Source of the DNA: Paenarthrobacter sp. DKR-5 | GTDB taxonomy: Bacteria; Actinomycetota; Actinomycetes; Actinomycetales; Micrococcaceae | Reading direction: 5' to 3' | NCBI RefSeq assembly: GCF_018531425.1 | Contig: NZ_JAHBOI010000004.1 | Coordinates: 186,001 to 250,000 of the forward strand | DNA length: 64,000 nucleotides | Part shown: positions 33,245 through 42,056 of the stretch, piece after piece | Layout of the letters: the number at the start of each line of letters is the position of its first letter | Numbering within the stretch: position 1 is the stretch's first letter | Position numbers and translations under genes: made by a program | Notes under the pieces: model-generated | Told to the model about the DNA's origin: nothing | Database searches by the model: none | What the model saw: the letters and a program-made list of their open reading frames with translations, nothing else

Positions 33245-34876
33245 ATGATGAAGAACATGACAGGGCTGCGCGCTTTTGCAGCCCTCGCGGGGATTTCCGC
33301 GCTGGCGCTGACGGCCTGCACGGGCCCCGCTGGCGGCGGCTCCGCATCGGGCGGAAGCAGCAGCGGCCCGATCACTCTCGGCACCACGGACAAGGTCACC
33401 TTCCTCGATCCGGCCGGCTCCTACGACAACGGATCGTTCATGGTCATGAACCAGATCTACCCGTTCGTCCTGAACTCCAAGCCGGGCTCGGCCGAACCGC
33501 AGCCGGACATCGCCGAGTCCGCCTCCTTCACCTCCCCGAAGGAGTACACCGTCAAGCTGAAGCCCGGACTGAAGTGGGCCAACGGAGACTCCCTCGATTC
33601 CGCCGACGTGAAGTTCAGCTTCGACCGCCAGCTGAAGATCCACGACGACAACGGCCCGTCGTCGCTGCTGAGCAACCTCGACAGCGTGGAGGCCAAGGAC
33701 GCCACCACCGTCGTCTTCAAGCTCAAGCAGGGCAATGACCAGACGTTCCCGCAGGTGCTGACCAGCCCGGCCGGCCCGATCGTGGACCACAAGGTCTTCC
33801 CGGCGGACAAGGTCATGTCCGATGAGGACATCGTCAAGTCGAAGGCTTTCGCGGGCCAGTACACGATTGACAGCTACAAGAAGAACGAGCTGGTCAGCTT
33901 CAAGGCCTACTCCGGCTACCAGGGCCTGCTTGGCAAGCCCGCGACCGACTCGGTGAACATCAAGTACTACGCGGACTCGAACAACCTGAAGCTGGATGTG
34001 CAGAAGGGCAACATCGACGTTGCCTCGCGCAGCCTGACAGCCACCGACGTCGAGGACCTGAGCAAGGACAGCAGCGTCAAGGTGCACAAGGGACCGGGCG
34101 GCGAGCTGCGCTACATCGTCTTCAACTTCGACACCATGCCGTTCGGTGCCAAGACCGCCGACGCCAGCCCGGCCAAGGCCCTTGCCGTGCGCCAGGCCAT
34201 GGCCGACCTCGTCGACCGCGACGCCATCGCGACCCAGGTCTACAAGGGCACCTACACCCCGGCCTACTCCTACGTGCCGCAGGGCTTCCCGGGCGCCACC
34301 GAGCCGCTGAAGAGCATGTACGGCGACGGTTCGGGCAAGCCGAGCGCAGACAAGGCCAAGAAGGCCCTCGCGGACGCCGGCGTCAGCACCCCGGTCAGCC
34401 TGAACCTGCAGTACAACCCGGACCACTACGGCAAGTCCTCGGGCGACGAGTACGCCTTGGTCAAGGACCAGCTGGAGAAGTCGGGTCTGTTCAAGGTCAA
34501 CCTGCAGTCCACCGAGTGGGTCACCTACTCCAAGGACCGCACCAAGGACGTGTACCCGGTCTACCAGCTCGGCTGGTTCCCGGATTACTCGGACGCGGAC
34601 AACTACCTGACCCCGTTCTTCACGAAGGACAACTTCCTGAAGAACCACTACGACAACGCCACCGTGCAGGACCTGATCGCCAAGCAGCAGGTCAACCCGG
34701 ACAAGGCGGCGCGTGAGAAGCAGATCGGCGAGATCCAGGATGCGGTCGCCAAGGACCTCTCCACCCTGCCGCTGCTGCAGGGCGCGCAGATCGCCGTGGC
34801 CGGCAGCAAGGTCCAGGGCGTGGACAACACGCTCGACGCGTCCTTCAAGTTCCGCCTGGGCGTCCTGTCCAAGTAG
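33245..34876 (+). CDS. ABC transporter substrate-binding lipoprotein, family 5 (peptide/nickel type)
   Basis: 543 residues; tandem ATGs at 33245 and 33248 with only a weak GAAAG upstream. The signal peptide ends in the lipobox LTAC with Cys25 as the lipid-modified residue, followed by a Gly/Ser linker. The mature protein is a family-5 solute-binding protein: SASFTSPKEYTVKLKPGLKWANGD (key VKLKPGLKWANGD), LRYIVFNFDTMPFG, AVRQAMADLVDRDAIA, and YPVYQLGWFPDYSDADNYL. It delivers oligopeptides, dipeptides or similar cargo to the permeases encoded behind it. The order lipoprotein, permease, permease, ATPase is that of Dpp/Opp importers. Confidence 0.9.
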   Translation: MMKNMTGLRAFAALAGISALALTACTGPAGGGSASGGSSSGPITLGTTDKVTFLDPAGSYDNGSFMVMNQIYPFVLNSKPGSAEPQPDIAESASFTSPKEYTVKLKPGLKWANGDSLDSADVKFSFDRQLKIHDDNGPSSLLSNLDSVEAKDATTVVFKLKQGNDQTFPQVLTSPAGPIVDHKVFPADKVMSDEDIVKSKAFAGQYTIDSYKKNELVSFKAYSGYQGLLGKPATDSVNIKYYADSNNLKLDVQKGNIDVASRSLTATDVEDLSKDSSVKVHKGPGGELRYIVFNFDTMPFGAKTADASPAKALAVRQAMADLVDRDAIATQVYKGTYTPAYSYVPQGFPGATEPLKSMYGDGSGKPSADKAKKALADAGVSTPVSLNLQYNPDHYGKSSGDEYALVKDQLEKSGLFKVNLQSTEWVTYSKDRTKDVYPVYQLGWFPDYSDADNYLTPFFTKDNFLKNHYDNATVQDLIAKQQVNPDKAAREKQIGEIQDAVAKDLSTLPLLQGAQIAVAGSKVQGVDNTLDASFKFRLGVLSK

Positions 34877-34931
34877 GACCGGCACGCGCCACAGCGAACC
34901 ACATGCAGTAACAGACATGCAGTAACACGGG

Positions 34932-34962
34932 AGGCGGGGGCGTCCACAAGATGTCCCCGCCT
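34932..34962 (+). terminator. Partial terminator/processing hairpin between lipoprotein and permease genes
   Basis: AGGCGGGG (34932-34939) and CCCCGCCT (34955-34962) form an 8-bp stem 55 bases after the lipoprotein stop. Such structures often give excess binding-protein mRNA relative to the membrane components. Confidence 0.5.
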
Positions 34963-35049
34963 TCCGCTTGCGTTCCGCAAACACTGAGCTGGCATTACCC
35001 TCGTACCACGGGGGCCGCCACCGACATGCTAGGTATTCCTTAGGTAACC

Positions 35050-36141
35050 ATGACAACTCTCATTGAGGCGCCGCCGACCGACGCCGACGGCTTGATGCCG
35101 CAAAAGACAACGAAGTCCGGCGGGGGACTGGGCAAGTACATCCTGGTCAGGTTCCTCCTGATCTTCCCGACCATCCTGATCCTTGTGACGCTGGTGTTCT
35201 TCCTGATGCGGATCACGGGCGACCCCATCACCGCGGCCCTCGGCGGCCGCCTTCCGGCCGAGCAGCTCCAGCAGCGCATCCACGACGCCGGCTACGACCG
35301 GCCCGTGCTCGTGCAGTACTTCGAGTACCTTGGCCAGGTCTTCACCGGCAACTTCGGCCGGACCATCTCCGATGACCGTCCGGTCACGGAGGTCCTGACC
35401 ACGTACGGCGTCGCCACGCTCGAACTGGTCATCAACTCGCTGGTCATCGCGTTGCTCATCGGCATCCCGCTGGGCCTGGTCGCCGCGTACCGGCGCGACA
35501 AGTGGCAGGACGCCGTGCTGCGGCTCTTCGCCATCCTCTCCTATGCCACGCCGGTGTTCTTCACCGGCCTGCTGTTCAAGCTCTTCTTCTCCACCGCCCT
35601 GGGCTGGTTCCCGGTCGCGGGCCGGGCGAACGTGAGCACCGAACTGGAACTGCAGGGGCTGAGCGCTCCGACCGGCATCTACTGGCTCGACGCGCTGCGC
35701 TCGGGCAACTTCCCGGCGTTCGGCGACGTCGTCTCACACTCGGTGCTGCCCGCCCTGGCGCTGGGTCTGATCACCGGCGGCATCTTCCTGCGCCTGGTCC
35801 GCACCAACGTGATCGGCACCCTCGGCAAGGACTATGTGGAAGCCGGCCGCTCCCGCGGCGTGAGCGAATACCGCCTTGTCACCAAGCACGCCTACAAGCC
35901 GGCCCTGATCCCCGTGATCACCGTCATGGGCCTGCAGATCGCGCTGCTGCTCGGCGGGGCCGTGCTCACGGAGACCACCTTCGAGTGGAAGGGCTTGGGG
36001 CTGGCCCTGGCCAGCTACCTGCAGGCGCGCGACTTCGTGGCTGTGCAGGGCATTGTGGTGCTCCTCGCCGTCATCGTCGCTGTCTCCAACTTCATCGTTG
36101 ACATTGTCGCGGCACTGATCGACCCGAGGGTGAGGTACTGA
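35050..36141 (+). CDS. ABC transporter permease (DppB/OppB-like)
   Basis: 363 residues with a 30-residue soluble N-terminus and six hydrophobic helices. LGKYILVRFLLIFPTILILVTLVFFLMR is the long first helix typical of DppB (key VRFLLIFPTILI), with PVLVQYFEYLGQVFTGNFG and the coupling helix region DYVEAGRSRGVSEYRLVTKHA, where EAGRSRG resembles the EAA loop that contacts the ATPase. It forms the translocation channel with the next gene product. An alternative start at Met16 exists but the ATG at 35050 keeps the reading frame without obvious conflict. It follows the lipoprotein gene after 173 bases and precedes dppC-like by one base. Confidence 0.9.
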   Translation: MTTLIEAPPTDADGLMPQKTTKSGGGLGKYILVRFLLIFPTILILVTLVFFLMRITGDPITAALGGRLPAEQLQQRIHDAGYDRPVLVQYFEYLGQVFTGNFGRTISDDRPVTEVLTTYGVATLELVINSLVIALLIGIPLGLVAAYRRDKWQDAVLRLFAILSYATPVFFTGLLFKLFFSTALGWFPVAGRANVSTELELQGLSAPTGIYWLDALRSGNFPAFGDVVSHSVLPALALGLITGGIFLRLVRTNVIGTLGKDYVEAGRSRGVSEYRLVTKHAYKPALIPVITVMGLQIALLLGGAVLTETTFEWKGLGLALASYLQARDFVAVQGIVVLLAVIVAVSNFIVDIVAALIDPRVRY

Positions 36142-36142
36142 C

Positions 36143-37153
36143 ATGGCGAAGCAAAGCCTGATTGGCCGGCTGCCGGTCATTTCCCACCTGAACAAGAGCG
36201 TCGGGCTGCAGCGGGGGATGCTGATCACCGGGCTCGTGCTCTCGGGCCTGTTCATCCTCACGGCCATCTTCGGGCCGCTGATCGCGCCGTACAGCTTCAA
36301 CCAGATCGGCGACGCGAACGGCAACTTCCCGGCGCAGGCCGCGCCCGGGGGCACCCACCTGTGGGGCACCACCGTCGGCGGCTACGACGTGTTCTCCCGG
36401 GTCGTCTGGGGGGCGCAGACCGCGCTGGAAGTCATCGTCGTCGCGGTGATCATGTCCATCTTCATCGGCGTCGCGCTGGGCCTGCTCTCGGGCTACCTCG
36501 GCGGCTGGCTGGACCGGATCCTCGTCGTGGTGGCGGACGCCATCTACGCCTTCCCGACCCTGCTGCTGGCGATCGTCATGTCGATCGTGATCAGCCGGGG
36601 CCAGTCCAGCCTGTGGGGCGGCATCTTCTCCGCCGCGATCTCGATCACCGTGGTGTTCATCCCGCAGTACTTCCGGGTGATCCGCGCCGAAACGATCCGG
36701 CTGAAGGCCGAGCCGTTCGTCGAATCGGCCAAGGTGGTCGGCGCGTCCAACCTGCGCATCATGAGCCGGCACATCTACAAGAACGCCACCCGCACCCTGC
36801 CGTTGATCTTCACGCTCAACGCCTCCGAGGCCATCCAGACGCTGGCCGCGCTGGGCTTCCTGGGCTTCGGCATCGAGCCAACGTCCGCCGCGGAGTGGGG
36901 GTTCGACCTGAACAAGGCGCTCGCCGACGCGACCGCGGGGATCTGGTGGACGGGCATTTTCCCGGGTGCAGCCATCGCGCTCACCGTGCTGGGACTGACC
37001 CTGGTGGGCGAGAGCATGAACGACCTGAACGATCCGCGCCTGCGCGGGCGCCGCCGAGCGGGCAGCGCCCAGAAGCCCGGCGCACAGAAGGGCGGCCCGG
37101 CCGTCCAGGCGCCGCAGCCGGCCGCGGACGCGGAAGCGAGGAACCAAGCATGA
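36143..37153 (+). CDS. ABC transporter permease (DppC/OppC-like)
   Basis: 336 residues with six helices. The N-terminal OppC_N region includes LITGLVLSGLFILTAIFGPLIAPY (key FGPLIAPY), then HLWGTTVGGYDVFSRVVWGAQ, the classic GTD-like entry motif in which Asp is replaced by Thr-Val-Gly. The coupling loop reads FVESAKVVGASNLRIMSRHI. The C-terminus ends in an Arg/Ala/Pro/Gln-rich tail. The one-base gap to the preceding permease and the four-base overlap with the ATPase gene (ATGA) show tight coupling within the importer operon. Confidence 0.9.
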   Translation: MAKQSLIGRLPVISHLNKSVGLQRGMLITGLVLSGLFILTAIFGPLIAPYSFNQIGDANGNFPAQAAPGGTHLWGTTVGGYDVFSRVVWGAQTALEVIVVAVIMSIFIGVALGLLSGYLGGWLDRILVVVADAIYAFPTLLLAIVMSIVISRGQSSLWGGIFSAAISITVVFIPQYFRVIRAETIRLKAEPFVESAKVVGASNLRIMSRHIYKNATRTLPLIFTLNASEAIQTLAALGFLGFGIEPTSAAEWGFDLNKALADATAGIWWTGIFPGAAIALTVLGLTLVGESMNDLNDPRLRGRRRAGSAQKPGAQKGGPAVQAPQPAADAEARNQA

Positions 37154-38856
37154 GCGAGAACACGACGACGGCGGCGCCCGCCGCCCGGGCGGGCGGCCCG
37201 GTGCTGGACATCGAGCACCTGAAGGTCACCTTCGCGACCGACGCCGGCGATGTGCGTGCGGTCAAGGACGTGAGCCTGCAGGTCGAACCCGGCGAGGTGC
37301 TCGCCATCGTGGGCGAGTCAGGCTCCGGCAAGACCGTCACGGCGAAAACCATTTTGGGTCTGCTGCCGGAGACGGCCATCAGCTCCGGCACCGTCCTGAT
37401 CCGCGGCAACAACGTCATTTCAGTTTCGGCGGAGAAACTGCGCCGGATCCGCGGCGAAGACGTGGCCATGGTGTTCCAGGAGCCCTCCACGGCCCTGAAC
37501 CCCGTCTACACCGTGGGCTGGCAGATCGCCGAGGGCCTGCGCGCCCATGCCCGTGACGGGAAGAAGCCGGGCAAAAAGCAGGCCCGCGACCTGGCCGTCG
37601 AGGCGCTGCGCAAGGTGGGCATCCCCGAACCGGAGCGCCGGGTGGACTACTACCCGCACCAGTTCTCCGGCGGCCAGAAGCAGCGGGTGGTCATTGCCGC
37701 AGCGCTGGCTTTGAACCCCGGGCTAATCGTCGCCGACGAGCCCACGACGGCGCTGGACGTGACAGTGCAGGCCGAAATCCTCGAACTGCTGCGCGACCTG
37801 CGCGACAGGTACGGCACCTCGATCGTGCTGATCACCCACAACATGGGCGTCGTCGCCGACCTCGCCGACCGCGTCGTGGTCATGTACCAGGGCGATGTCG
37901 TGGAGGAAGCGCCTGCCGCCCGGCTGTTCGCCGCGCCGCAGCAGGACTACACGAAGAAGCTGCTCGCGGCCGTACCGCACCTGGGCCGCAACTCGGCATC
38001 GGCCGGGGTGACCGAACGTGCCGGCCGGAATGCCGAGGTGCTCGTCGAGGCCCGGAACCTTCTCATCGAATATCCCGGACGCCTGGGCTCGCCCGGTTTC
38101 CGGGCGGTCGACGGCGTCTCGTTCAGCATCTCCGCCGGCGAGGTCTACGGGCTGGTGGGTGAATCCGGTTCGGGCAAGACCACCATCGGCCGTGCCATCG
38201 CCGGCCTGACCCGGATCAGCGGCGGCAGCCTGAAGGTGCTCGGCTACGAGATGCTCGGCTTCAAGGAACGCACCTTCAAGCCGCTGCGCAAGGACATCGG
38301 ATTCGTCTTCCAGGATCCGGCGGCCTCGTTCAACCCGCACCTGAGCATCGGTGACTGCGTGGCCGAACCGATCCTGATCCACGAGGACCGTTCCCCGGCC
38401 TCGGTGCGCCAGCGGGTGGCGGAGCTGCTCGACGCCGTCCAGCTGCCGGCCGAATACGCCGAACGGTTCCCGCACGAGCTCTCCGGCGGCCAGCGCCAGC
38501 GCGCCTCGCTGGCGCGTTCCCTCGCGCTGAACCCGAAGCTGCTGATCGCGGACGAGCCCACCTCGGCGCTGGACGTGTCCGTGCAGGCCAAGGTGCTCGA
38601 GCTGTTCCGCGACATCCAGGCCGAGTTCGGCTTCGCGGCGCTGTTCGTCAGCCACGACCTGGCAGTGGTGGACATGCTCTCGGACTGGGTGGGCGTGCTC
38701 TACAAGGGCAAGCTCGTGGAGCAAGGCATCGGCAGCCAGGTGATGGGCAACCCGCAGGACGCCTACACCAAGCGGCTGATCGCGTCGCTTCCGGTCCCTG
38801 ACCCGCAGGAACAGGCGGCCCGCCGCGAGGCGCACCGCGCCCTCGTCGGCGGCTGA
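37150..38856 (+). CDS. Fused double ABC ATPase (DppD-DppF-like)
   Basis: 568 residues with two complete ABC domains in one chain. Domain 1: Walker A GESGSGKT (55-62), signature FSGGQKQR, Walker B LIVADEPTTALD; domain 2: Walker A GESGSGKT (about 337-344), signature LSGGQRQR, Walker B LLIADEPTSALD. Each carries the C-terminal oligopeptide-transporter extension region. It energises import through the two permeases encoded upstream. In many bacteria DppD and DppF are separate; the fusion is common in actinobacteria. The ATG overlaps the stop of the second permease. A perfect hairpin terminator follows. Confidence 0.93.
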   Translation: MSENTTTAAPAARAGGPVLDIEHLKVTFATDAGDVRAVKDVSLQVEPGEVLAIVGESGSGKTVTAKTILGLLPETAISSGTVLIRGNNVISVSAEKLRRIRGEDVAMVFQEPSTALNPVYTVGWQIAEGLRAHARDGKKPGKKQARDLAVEALRKVGIPEPERRVDYYPHQFSGGQKQRVVIAAALALNPGLIVADEPTTALDVTVQAEILELLRDLRDRYGTSIVLITHNMGVVADLADRVVVMYQGDVVEEAPAARLFAAPQQDYTKKLLAAVPHLGRNSASAGVTERAGRNAEVLVEARNLLIEYPGRLGSPGFRAVDGVSFSISAGEVYGLVGESGSGKTTIGRAIAGLTRISGGSLKVLGYEMLGFKERTFKPLRKDIGFVFQDPAASFNPHLSIGDCVAEPILIHEDRSPASVRQRVAELLDAVQLPAEYAERFPHELSGGQRQRASLARSLALNPKLLIADEPTSALDVSVQAKVLELFRDIQAEFGFAALFVSHDLAVVDMLSDWVGVLYKGKLVEQGIGSQVMGNPQDAYTKRLIASLPVPDPQEQAARREAHRALVGG

Positions 38857-38869
38857 CGCCTCCGGCCAC

Positions 38870-38905
38870 GACGGCGGCCGTCCGGAACACCGGGCGGCCG
38901 CCGTC
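38870..38905 (+). terminator. Terminator after the ABC importer operon
   Basis: GACGGCGGCCG (38870-38880) and CGGCCGCCGTC (38895-38905) form a perfect 11-bp stem, with an inner CCGG/CCGG pairing, 13 bases after the stop. Confidence 0.8.
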
Positions 38906-38961
38906 GTCGTTCCGGCACGTAACGCAGGCCCCGGCGAGCGGGACGGTCCCGGGGGAGACCC

Positions 38962-38967
38962 TAGACT
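38962..38967 (+). promoter_or_regulatory. -10 element at the chorismate mutase start
   Basis: TAGACT ends seven bases before the ATG at 38975, predicting a start site at or beside the initiation codon (leaderless mRNA). Confidence 0.55.
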
Positions 38968-38974
38968 GAAAGGC

Positions 38975-39361
38975 ATGACCGAGCAGACGCCGCAGGCACT
39001 TTCCGACGACTCCTTCTTCGATCCGGCCGCCAGTTCCCTCACCGGCAAGGTGGACGAGGCGGTGATGGCCGAGCTGCTCGCGCTGCGCGGCAGCATAGAC
39101 AACTTCGATGCCGCGCTCATCCACATCCTTGCCGAGCGGTTCAAGGCGACCCAGCGGGTCGGGATCCTCAAGGCCAAGCACCAGCTGCCGCCGTCGGACC
39201 CGGACCGTGAGGTCGCCCAGATCGCCCGCCTGCGCGCCCTCGCCGCCGACGCGCACCTGGACCCGACCTTCGCCGAGAAGTTCCTGAACTTCATCATCAG
39301 CGAGGTCATCCGGCACCACCAGGACATCTCCGAAACGCACGCCAACGGCGCCGGGAAGTAG
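38975..39361 (+). CDS. Chorismate mutase (AroQ class)
   Basis: 128 residues, all helical, as expected for stand-alone AroQ mutases. The conserved signature LLALRGSIDNFDAALIHILAERFKATQRVG (key residues RGSIDNFD, AERF and VG) is followed by K-x6-PPSDPDREVAQIARLR and a C-terminal helix FLNFIISEVIRHHQ. The enzyme converts chorismate to prephenate for Phe and Tyr; actinobacterial versions of this size often need complex formation with DAHP synthase for full activity, which cannot be judged here. One base separates it from the next gene, so the two form an operon. Confidence 0.9.
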   Translation: MTEQTPQALSDDSFFDPAASSLTGKVDEAVMAELLALRGSIDNFDAALIHILAERFKATQRVGILKAKHQLPPSDPDREVAQIARLRALAADAHLDPTFAEKFLNFIISEVIRHHQDISETHANGAGK

Positions 39362-39362
39362 C

Positions 39363-40409
39363 GTGCCGGCAAGCGAGGCGGCCACCCCGGACCGGCCCGC
39401 CCAGGTCACCGCCACGGCGGCCGGCCCGTGGCCCGGGACCGACGTCCCGGAGGCGACTCGGGCCATCCGCGGCGAGCTGGGCAGCCCGCATCTGCCGTTC
39501 CTGCCCGAGCTGCCGGCGCGCGGACCGGGAGCCGACGCCGTCGGGCGGACCGCTTCGGTGCTGGTGGACCTGCCGGTGGACCTGCAGCCGCACGGCTGGC
39601 GGCTGGTGCCGCACCCGGGAAGGGACAGCCGGCGCGGAGCGTCACTGCTCGCCTCGGATATCAACGTGCTGGCCGACACCGCCGGGACCGAGGAACAGCC
39701 GGCCCGCGAGCTCAAGCTCCAGCTCCGCGGCCCGCTCTCGCTGGCCGCCAACCTGTACCTGCACTCCGGCGAGCGGGTGCTGCTCGACGCCGGGGCGCGC
39801 CGTGAACTGGCCGACTCCCTCGCAGCGGGTCTGGCGGACCACCTGAGGGTGGCCGCGGCGGCCGTCCCCGGCGCCCGCCTGGTGCTGCAGCTGGACGAGC
39901 CGGAGCTCGAGTCGGTGCTGGCCGGAACCGTCCCGACGGCCAGCGGCTACCGCACCCTGCGCGCGGTGGCGCGGGCCGAGGTGGCCGCGGCCTGGGAACG
40001 GGTGCTGGAGGCGGCGCGGACCGCCGGCGCCGCCGAGGTGGCGCTGATCGTGCCCGCCGCCGGACGCAGCCTGGAGCTGGCCTTCGCCTCCAGTGCTGAC
40101 GCGGCCGGGTGCGCCGTGGAGGGCCTGCCCGCTGCGCAGTGGGAGACCGTGGCCGGCGCTGTCGAGTCGGGCAAGCTCTTCTGGGCCGGTGTTGTGGCCG
40201 CCGGCGCGGCCGCCCCGCCGCAGGTCAGTGCCCTGGTCGCCGCGGTGGAAGGGCCGTGGCGCAGGCTGGGCCTACCGGTGACGGCGCTGCCGTCGGTGCG
40301 GCTCACCACCGCGGGTGGATTGGAGCACTTCGCGCCGTCGGCCGCCCGGCAGGTCCTGACCCGGCTCACGGCAACGGCGGACGCGCTGGACCAGATCCGT
40401 CACGGATGA
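39363..40409 (+). CDS. MetE-like (cobalamin-independent methionine synthase C-domain) protein without zinc ligands
   Basis: 348 residues from the GTG at 39363. The overall pattern fits the UROD/MetE barrel family: GSPHLPFLPELPARGPGADAVGR (key PHLPFLPELP), LKLQLRGPLSLAAN, RLVLQLDEPELESVLAG and a late AVEGPWRRLGL. Authentic MetE binds zinc through His, Cys, Glu and Cys; this protein has a single cysteine (in AAGCAVEG), so a normal methyl transfer to homocysteine is unlikely. It is about half the size of MetE and resembles the mycobacterial Rv3015c-type proteins that lie near mnmA and iscS. Function unknown. It converges with the DUF4166 gene. Confidence 0.75.
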   Translation: MPASEAATPDRPAQVTATAAGPWPGTDVPEATRAIRGELGSPHLPFLPELPARGPGADAVGRTASVLVDLPVDLQPHGWRLVPHPGRDSRRGASLLASDINVLADTAGTEEQPARELKLQLRGPLSLAANLYLHSGERVLLDAGARRELADSLAAGLADHLRVAAAAVPGARLVLQLDEPELESVLAGTVPTASGYRTLRAVARAEVAAAWERVLEAARTAGAAEVALIVPAAGRSLELAFASSADAAGCAVEGLPAAQWETVAGAVESGKLFWAGVVAAGAAAPPQVSALVAAVEGPWRRLGLPVTALPSVRLTTAGGLEHFAPSAARQVLTRLTATADALDQIRHG

Positions 40410-40434
40410 CCCGTTGCGGCGCCGGCAGCGGGGC

Positions 40435-41139
40435 TCAGCCCTGGGCGTGCCACGCCCGCGGCTGCACCGCGGGCGGCAGGGACCCCGGCGCGCCTCGGCC
40501 TTCGGGGCTGCCGGCGGCATACTCCTGAAGCCGGTAGTCGAACGCTCCGGCATACACCAGCACCGTGCCGAGCAGGGGCTGGATCACCTTGACCTGGATG
40601 CGGAACCTGCCCGCGGCCGCGTCCCAGCGCTGTTCCGCGTAGGCCTTGGCATCCAGGGCCGCGGGCAACGGAACCCGTAGCGGGCCCAGCAGCGCCCGCG
40701 ACTTCTGTGAGACCCCGCGCAGGTAGCCTTCGGCGGTGACGCTCAGCTCAAGGTCCGTTACCAGCCGGCGGTACGCGCCCACATAGTCGAGCAGCCCCAG
40801 CCGCGTATCCAGGCTCGTGGTGTCGCTGAAGATCCGGGTGACGCGCGGGAAGCGGATTTCGCGGCGGGCGGTCAGCGAGGGCCGGCCGAAGGGATCCAGA
40901 TGGGAGTGGTTTTCGATCCGGAAGCCGATGTTCGTGCCGTACTCAGGGAAGAAGGCTTCCTCGCGTCCGGCCGGCCGCAGCAGCGGCCGCAGCCACGCCT
41001 GCGGGCACCCGGCGACGTCGAACGTGCCGGTGCCGACACCGTAGCTGCCGCTGCCGGGCAACAGCGAGAAGTATTCCTGGAGCTCGGGCTGCAACCGCCC
41101 GAAGGCCGGGCCGAGCACCTTCCGGTACAGGGATTCCAT
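40435..41139 (-). CDS. DUF4166 domain-containing protein
   Basis: 234 residues from the ATG at 41139 (MESLYRKVLGPAFGRLQPEL); a longer form from 41169 would overlap the ctaG-like stop and has no better RBS, so the start is tentative. The domain is recognised by LQEYFSLLPGSGSYGVGTGTFDV, FFPEYGTNIGFRIENHSHLDPFGRPSL (key GFRIENHSH) and LDTRLGLLDYVGAYRRLVTDLEL. The family is beta-rich, often encoded near or fused to nucleoside-diphosphate-sugar epimerase-like proteins; its activity is unknown. It follows the ctaG-like gene with four bases between, so both probably share a transcript. Confidence 0.75.
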   Translation of the reverse strand: MESLYRKVLGPAFGRLQPELQEYFSLLPGSGSYGVGTGTFDVAGCPQAWLRPLLRPAGREEAFFPEYGTNIGFRIENHSHLDPFGRPSLTARREIRFPRVTRIFSDTTSLDTRLGLLDYVGAYRRLVTDLELSVTAEGYLRGVSQKSRALLGPLRVPLPAALDAKAYAEQRWDAAAGRFRIQVKVIQPLLGTVLVYAGAFDYRLQEYAAGSPEGRGAPGSLPPAVQPRAWHAQG

Positions 41140-41143
41140 TCGT

Positions 41144-42025
41144 TCAGCCCCGGCGCCGCAGGTGCTCATCGGCGAGGGCGTCCATCTCTTCGTCGCTCAG
41201 TTCGTCGAAGCTGCGCGCCTCGCGTTTGTCGCTGCGGGAGAACCGCATGAACATCAGGATGATCAGCGGCAGGTCCACAGCCTCGCAGATGAACCACAGC
41301 AGGTCCCCGGCCAGTTGCTGGTCCCGCAGCGGCGAGGGGAACCAGGCCAGGCCGTTGGCGACGGGGCCCGCCCCGTCGAGCACATGCCCATTGAGCCTGA
41401 GCAGGATGCCGGGGACGGCGTCGGCCAGCAGCTCAATGAAGACGTACACGAACTCGAGGGTGATCAGGGCGCTCGAGCGGGCGAAGTCGCCTTCCTCGAT
41501 GATCGGCAGCGCAAAGAGCAGCCCGAGCAGCGGCACGGCGACGGTCAGCACCGCTTCCGCGAGCGGATTGGTGCGCAGCGTGTAGAAGGCAGGGGTGAGG
41601 AAGGTCGAGAACAAGGCCAGCCCGAGCAGCGGAGCCACGAACGAGTTGCTGGCCAGGCGCACCGGCCGGCTGGACAGTACGGCATCCAGCCGTGCTGTCC
41701 CGCGCTCGGGGAGCGCCGCCCGTGCCAGCGAGATGGGCCGCCCGAGGCCGACGAGCAAGGGGACGACGAAGAGCAGGAGCGAGATCTTCAACGCGAAGGC
41801 CCACCGCAGCTGGGCCGAAAACGCCCCGGGGAAGCCGAACGCCAGCCACGCCAGGGATCCCAGGCCCAGCACGTAGAAGGCGGCTGAACGCCACAGCGGC
41901 CAGTGCCGGCCCCGGCGCCGCGCCGCCCGCAGACCGGCACCGTACAGCACGGCGCTGGCCAGGATCAGGCACAGGGCCGTGCCATCGAAGGTCCAGCTGG
42001 AGAAGACAACAGAGATCGGCGGCAC
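41144..42025 (-). CDS. Cytochrome c oxidase assembly factor CtaG-like membrane protein
   Basis: 293 residues from the GTG at 42025, with about seven membrane helices. FSSWTFDGTALCLILASAVLYGAGL at the N-terminus (key WTFDGTALCL), HWPLWRSAAFYVLGLGSLAW and DQQLAGDLLWFICEAVDLPLI (key QLAGDLLWF) are typical of the caa3_CtaG family (PF09678), whose Bacillus member is needed for formation of active caa3 oxidase. Histidines usual for copper handling are few here (His in GRHWP and NGHVL). The C-terminus is charged and cytoplasmic (DELSDEEMDALADEHLRRRG). A -10 element lies directly before the start codon, so the mRNA is probably leaderless. Confidence 0.82.
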   Translation of the reverse strand: MPPISVVFSSWTFDGTALCLILASAVLYGAGLRAARRRGRHWPLWRSAAFYVLGLGSLAWLAFGFPGAFSAQLRWAFALKISLLLFVVPLLVGLGRPISLARAALPERGTARLDAVLSSRPVRLASNSFVAPLLGLALFSTFLTPAFYTLRTNPLAEAVLTVAVPLLGLLFALPIIEEGDFARSSALITLEFVYVFIELLADAVPGILLRLNGHVLDGAGPVANGLAWFPSPLRDQQLAGDLLWFICEAVDLPLIILMFMRFSRSDKREARSFDELSDEEMDALADEHLRRRG

Positions 42026-42031
42026 GGGCCC

Positions 42032-42037
42032 AGTCTA
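42032..42037 (-). promoter_or_regulatory. -10 element of a leaderless ctaG-like transcript
   Basis: On the minus strand TAGACT ends six bases before the GTG at 42025; the space between the DUF58 stop and this start is only 31 bases and holds no RBS. Confidence 0.55.
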
Positions 42038-42056
42038 GGTGACCAAGCTGTGTTCC

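Noticed and set aside
33029-35056. 675-codon open frame on the minus strand over the peptide-binding lipoprotein gene
   Set aside because: Shadow of a gene with clear lipobox and family motifs; composition is unlike real proteins.
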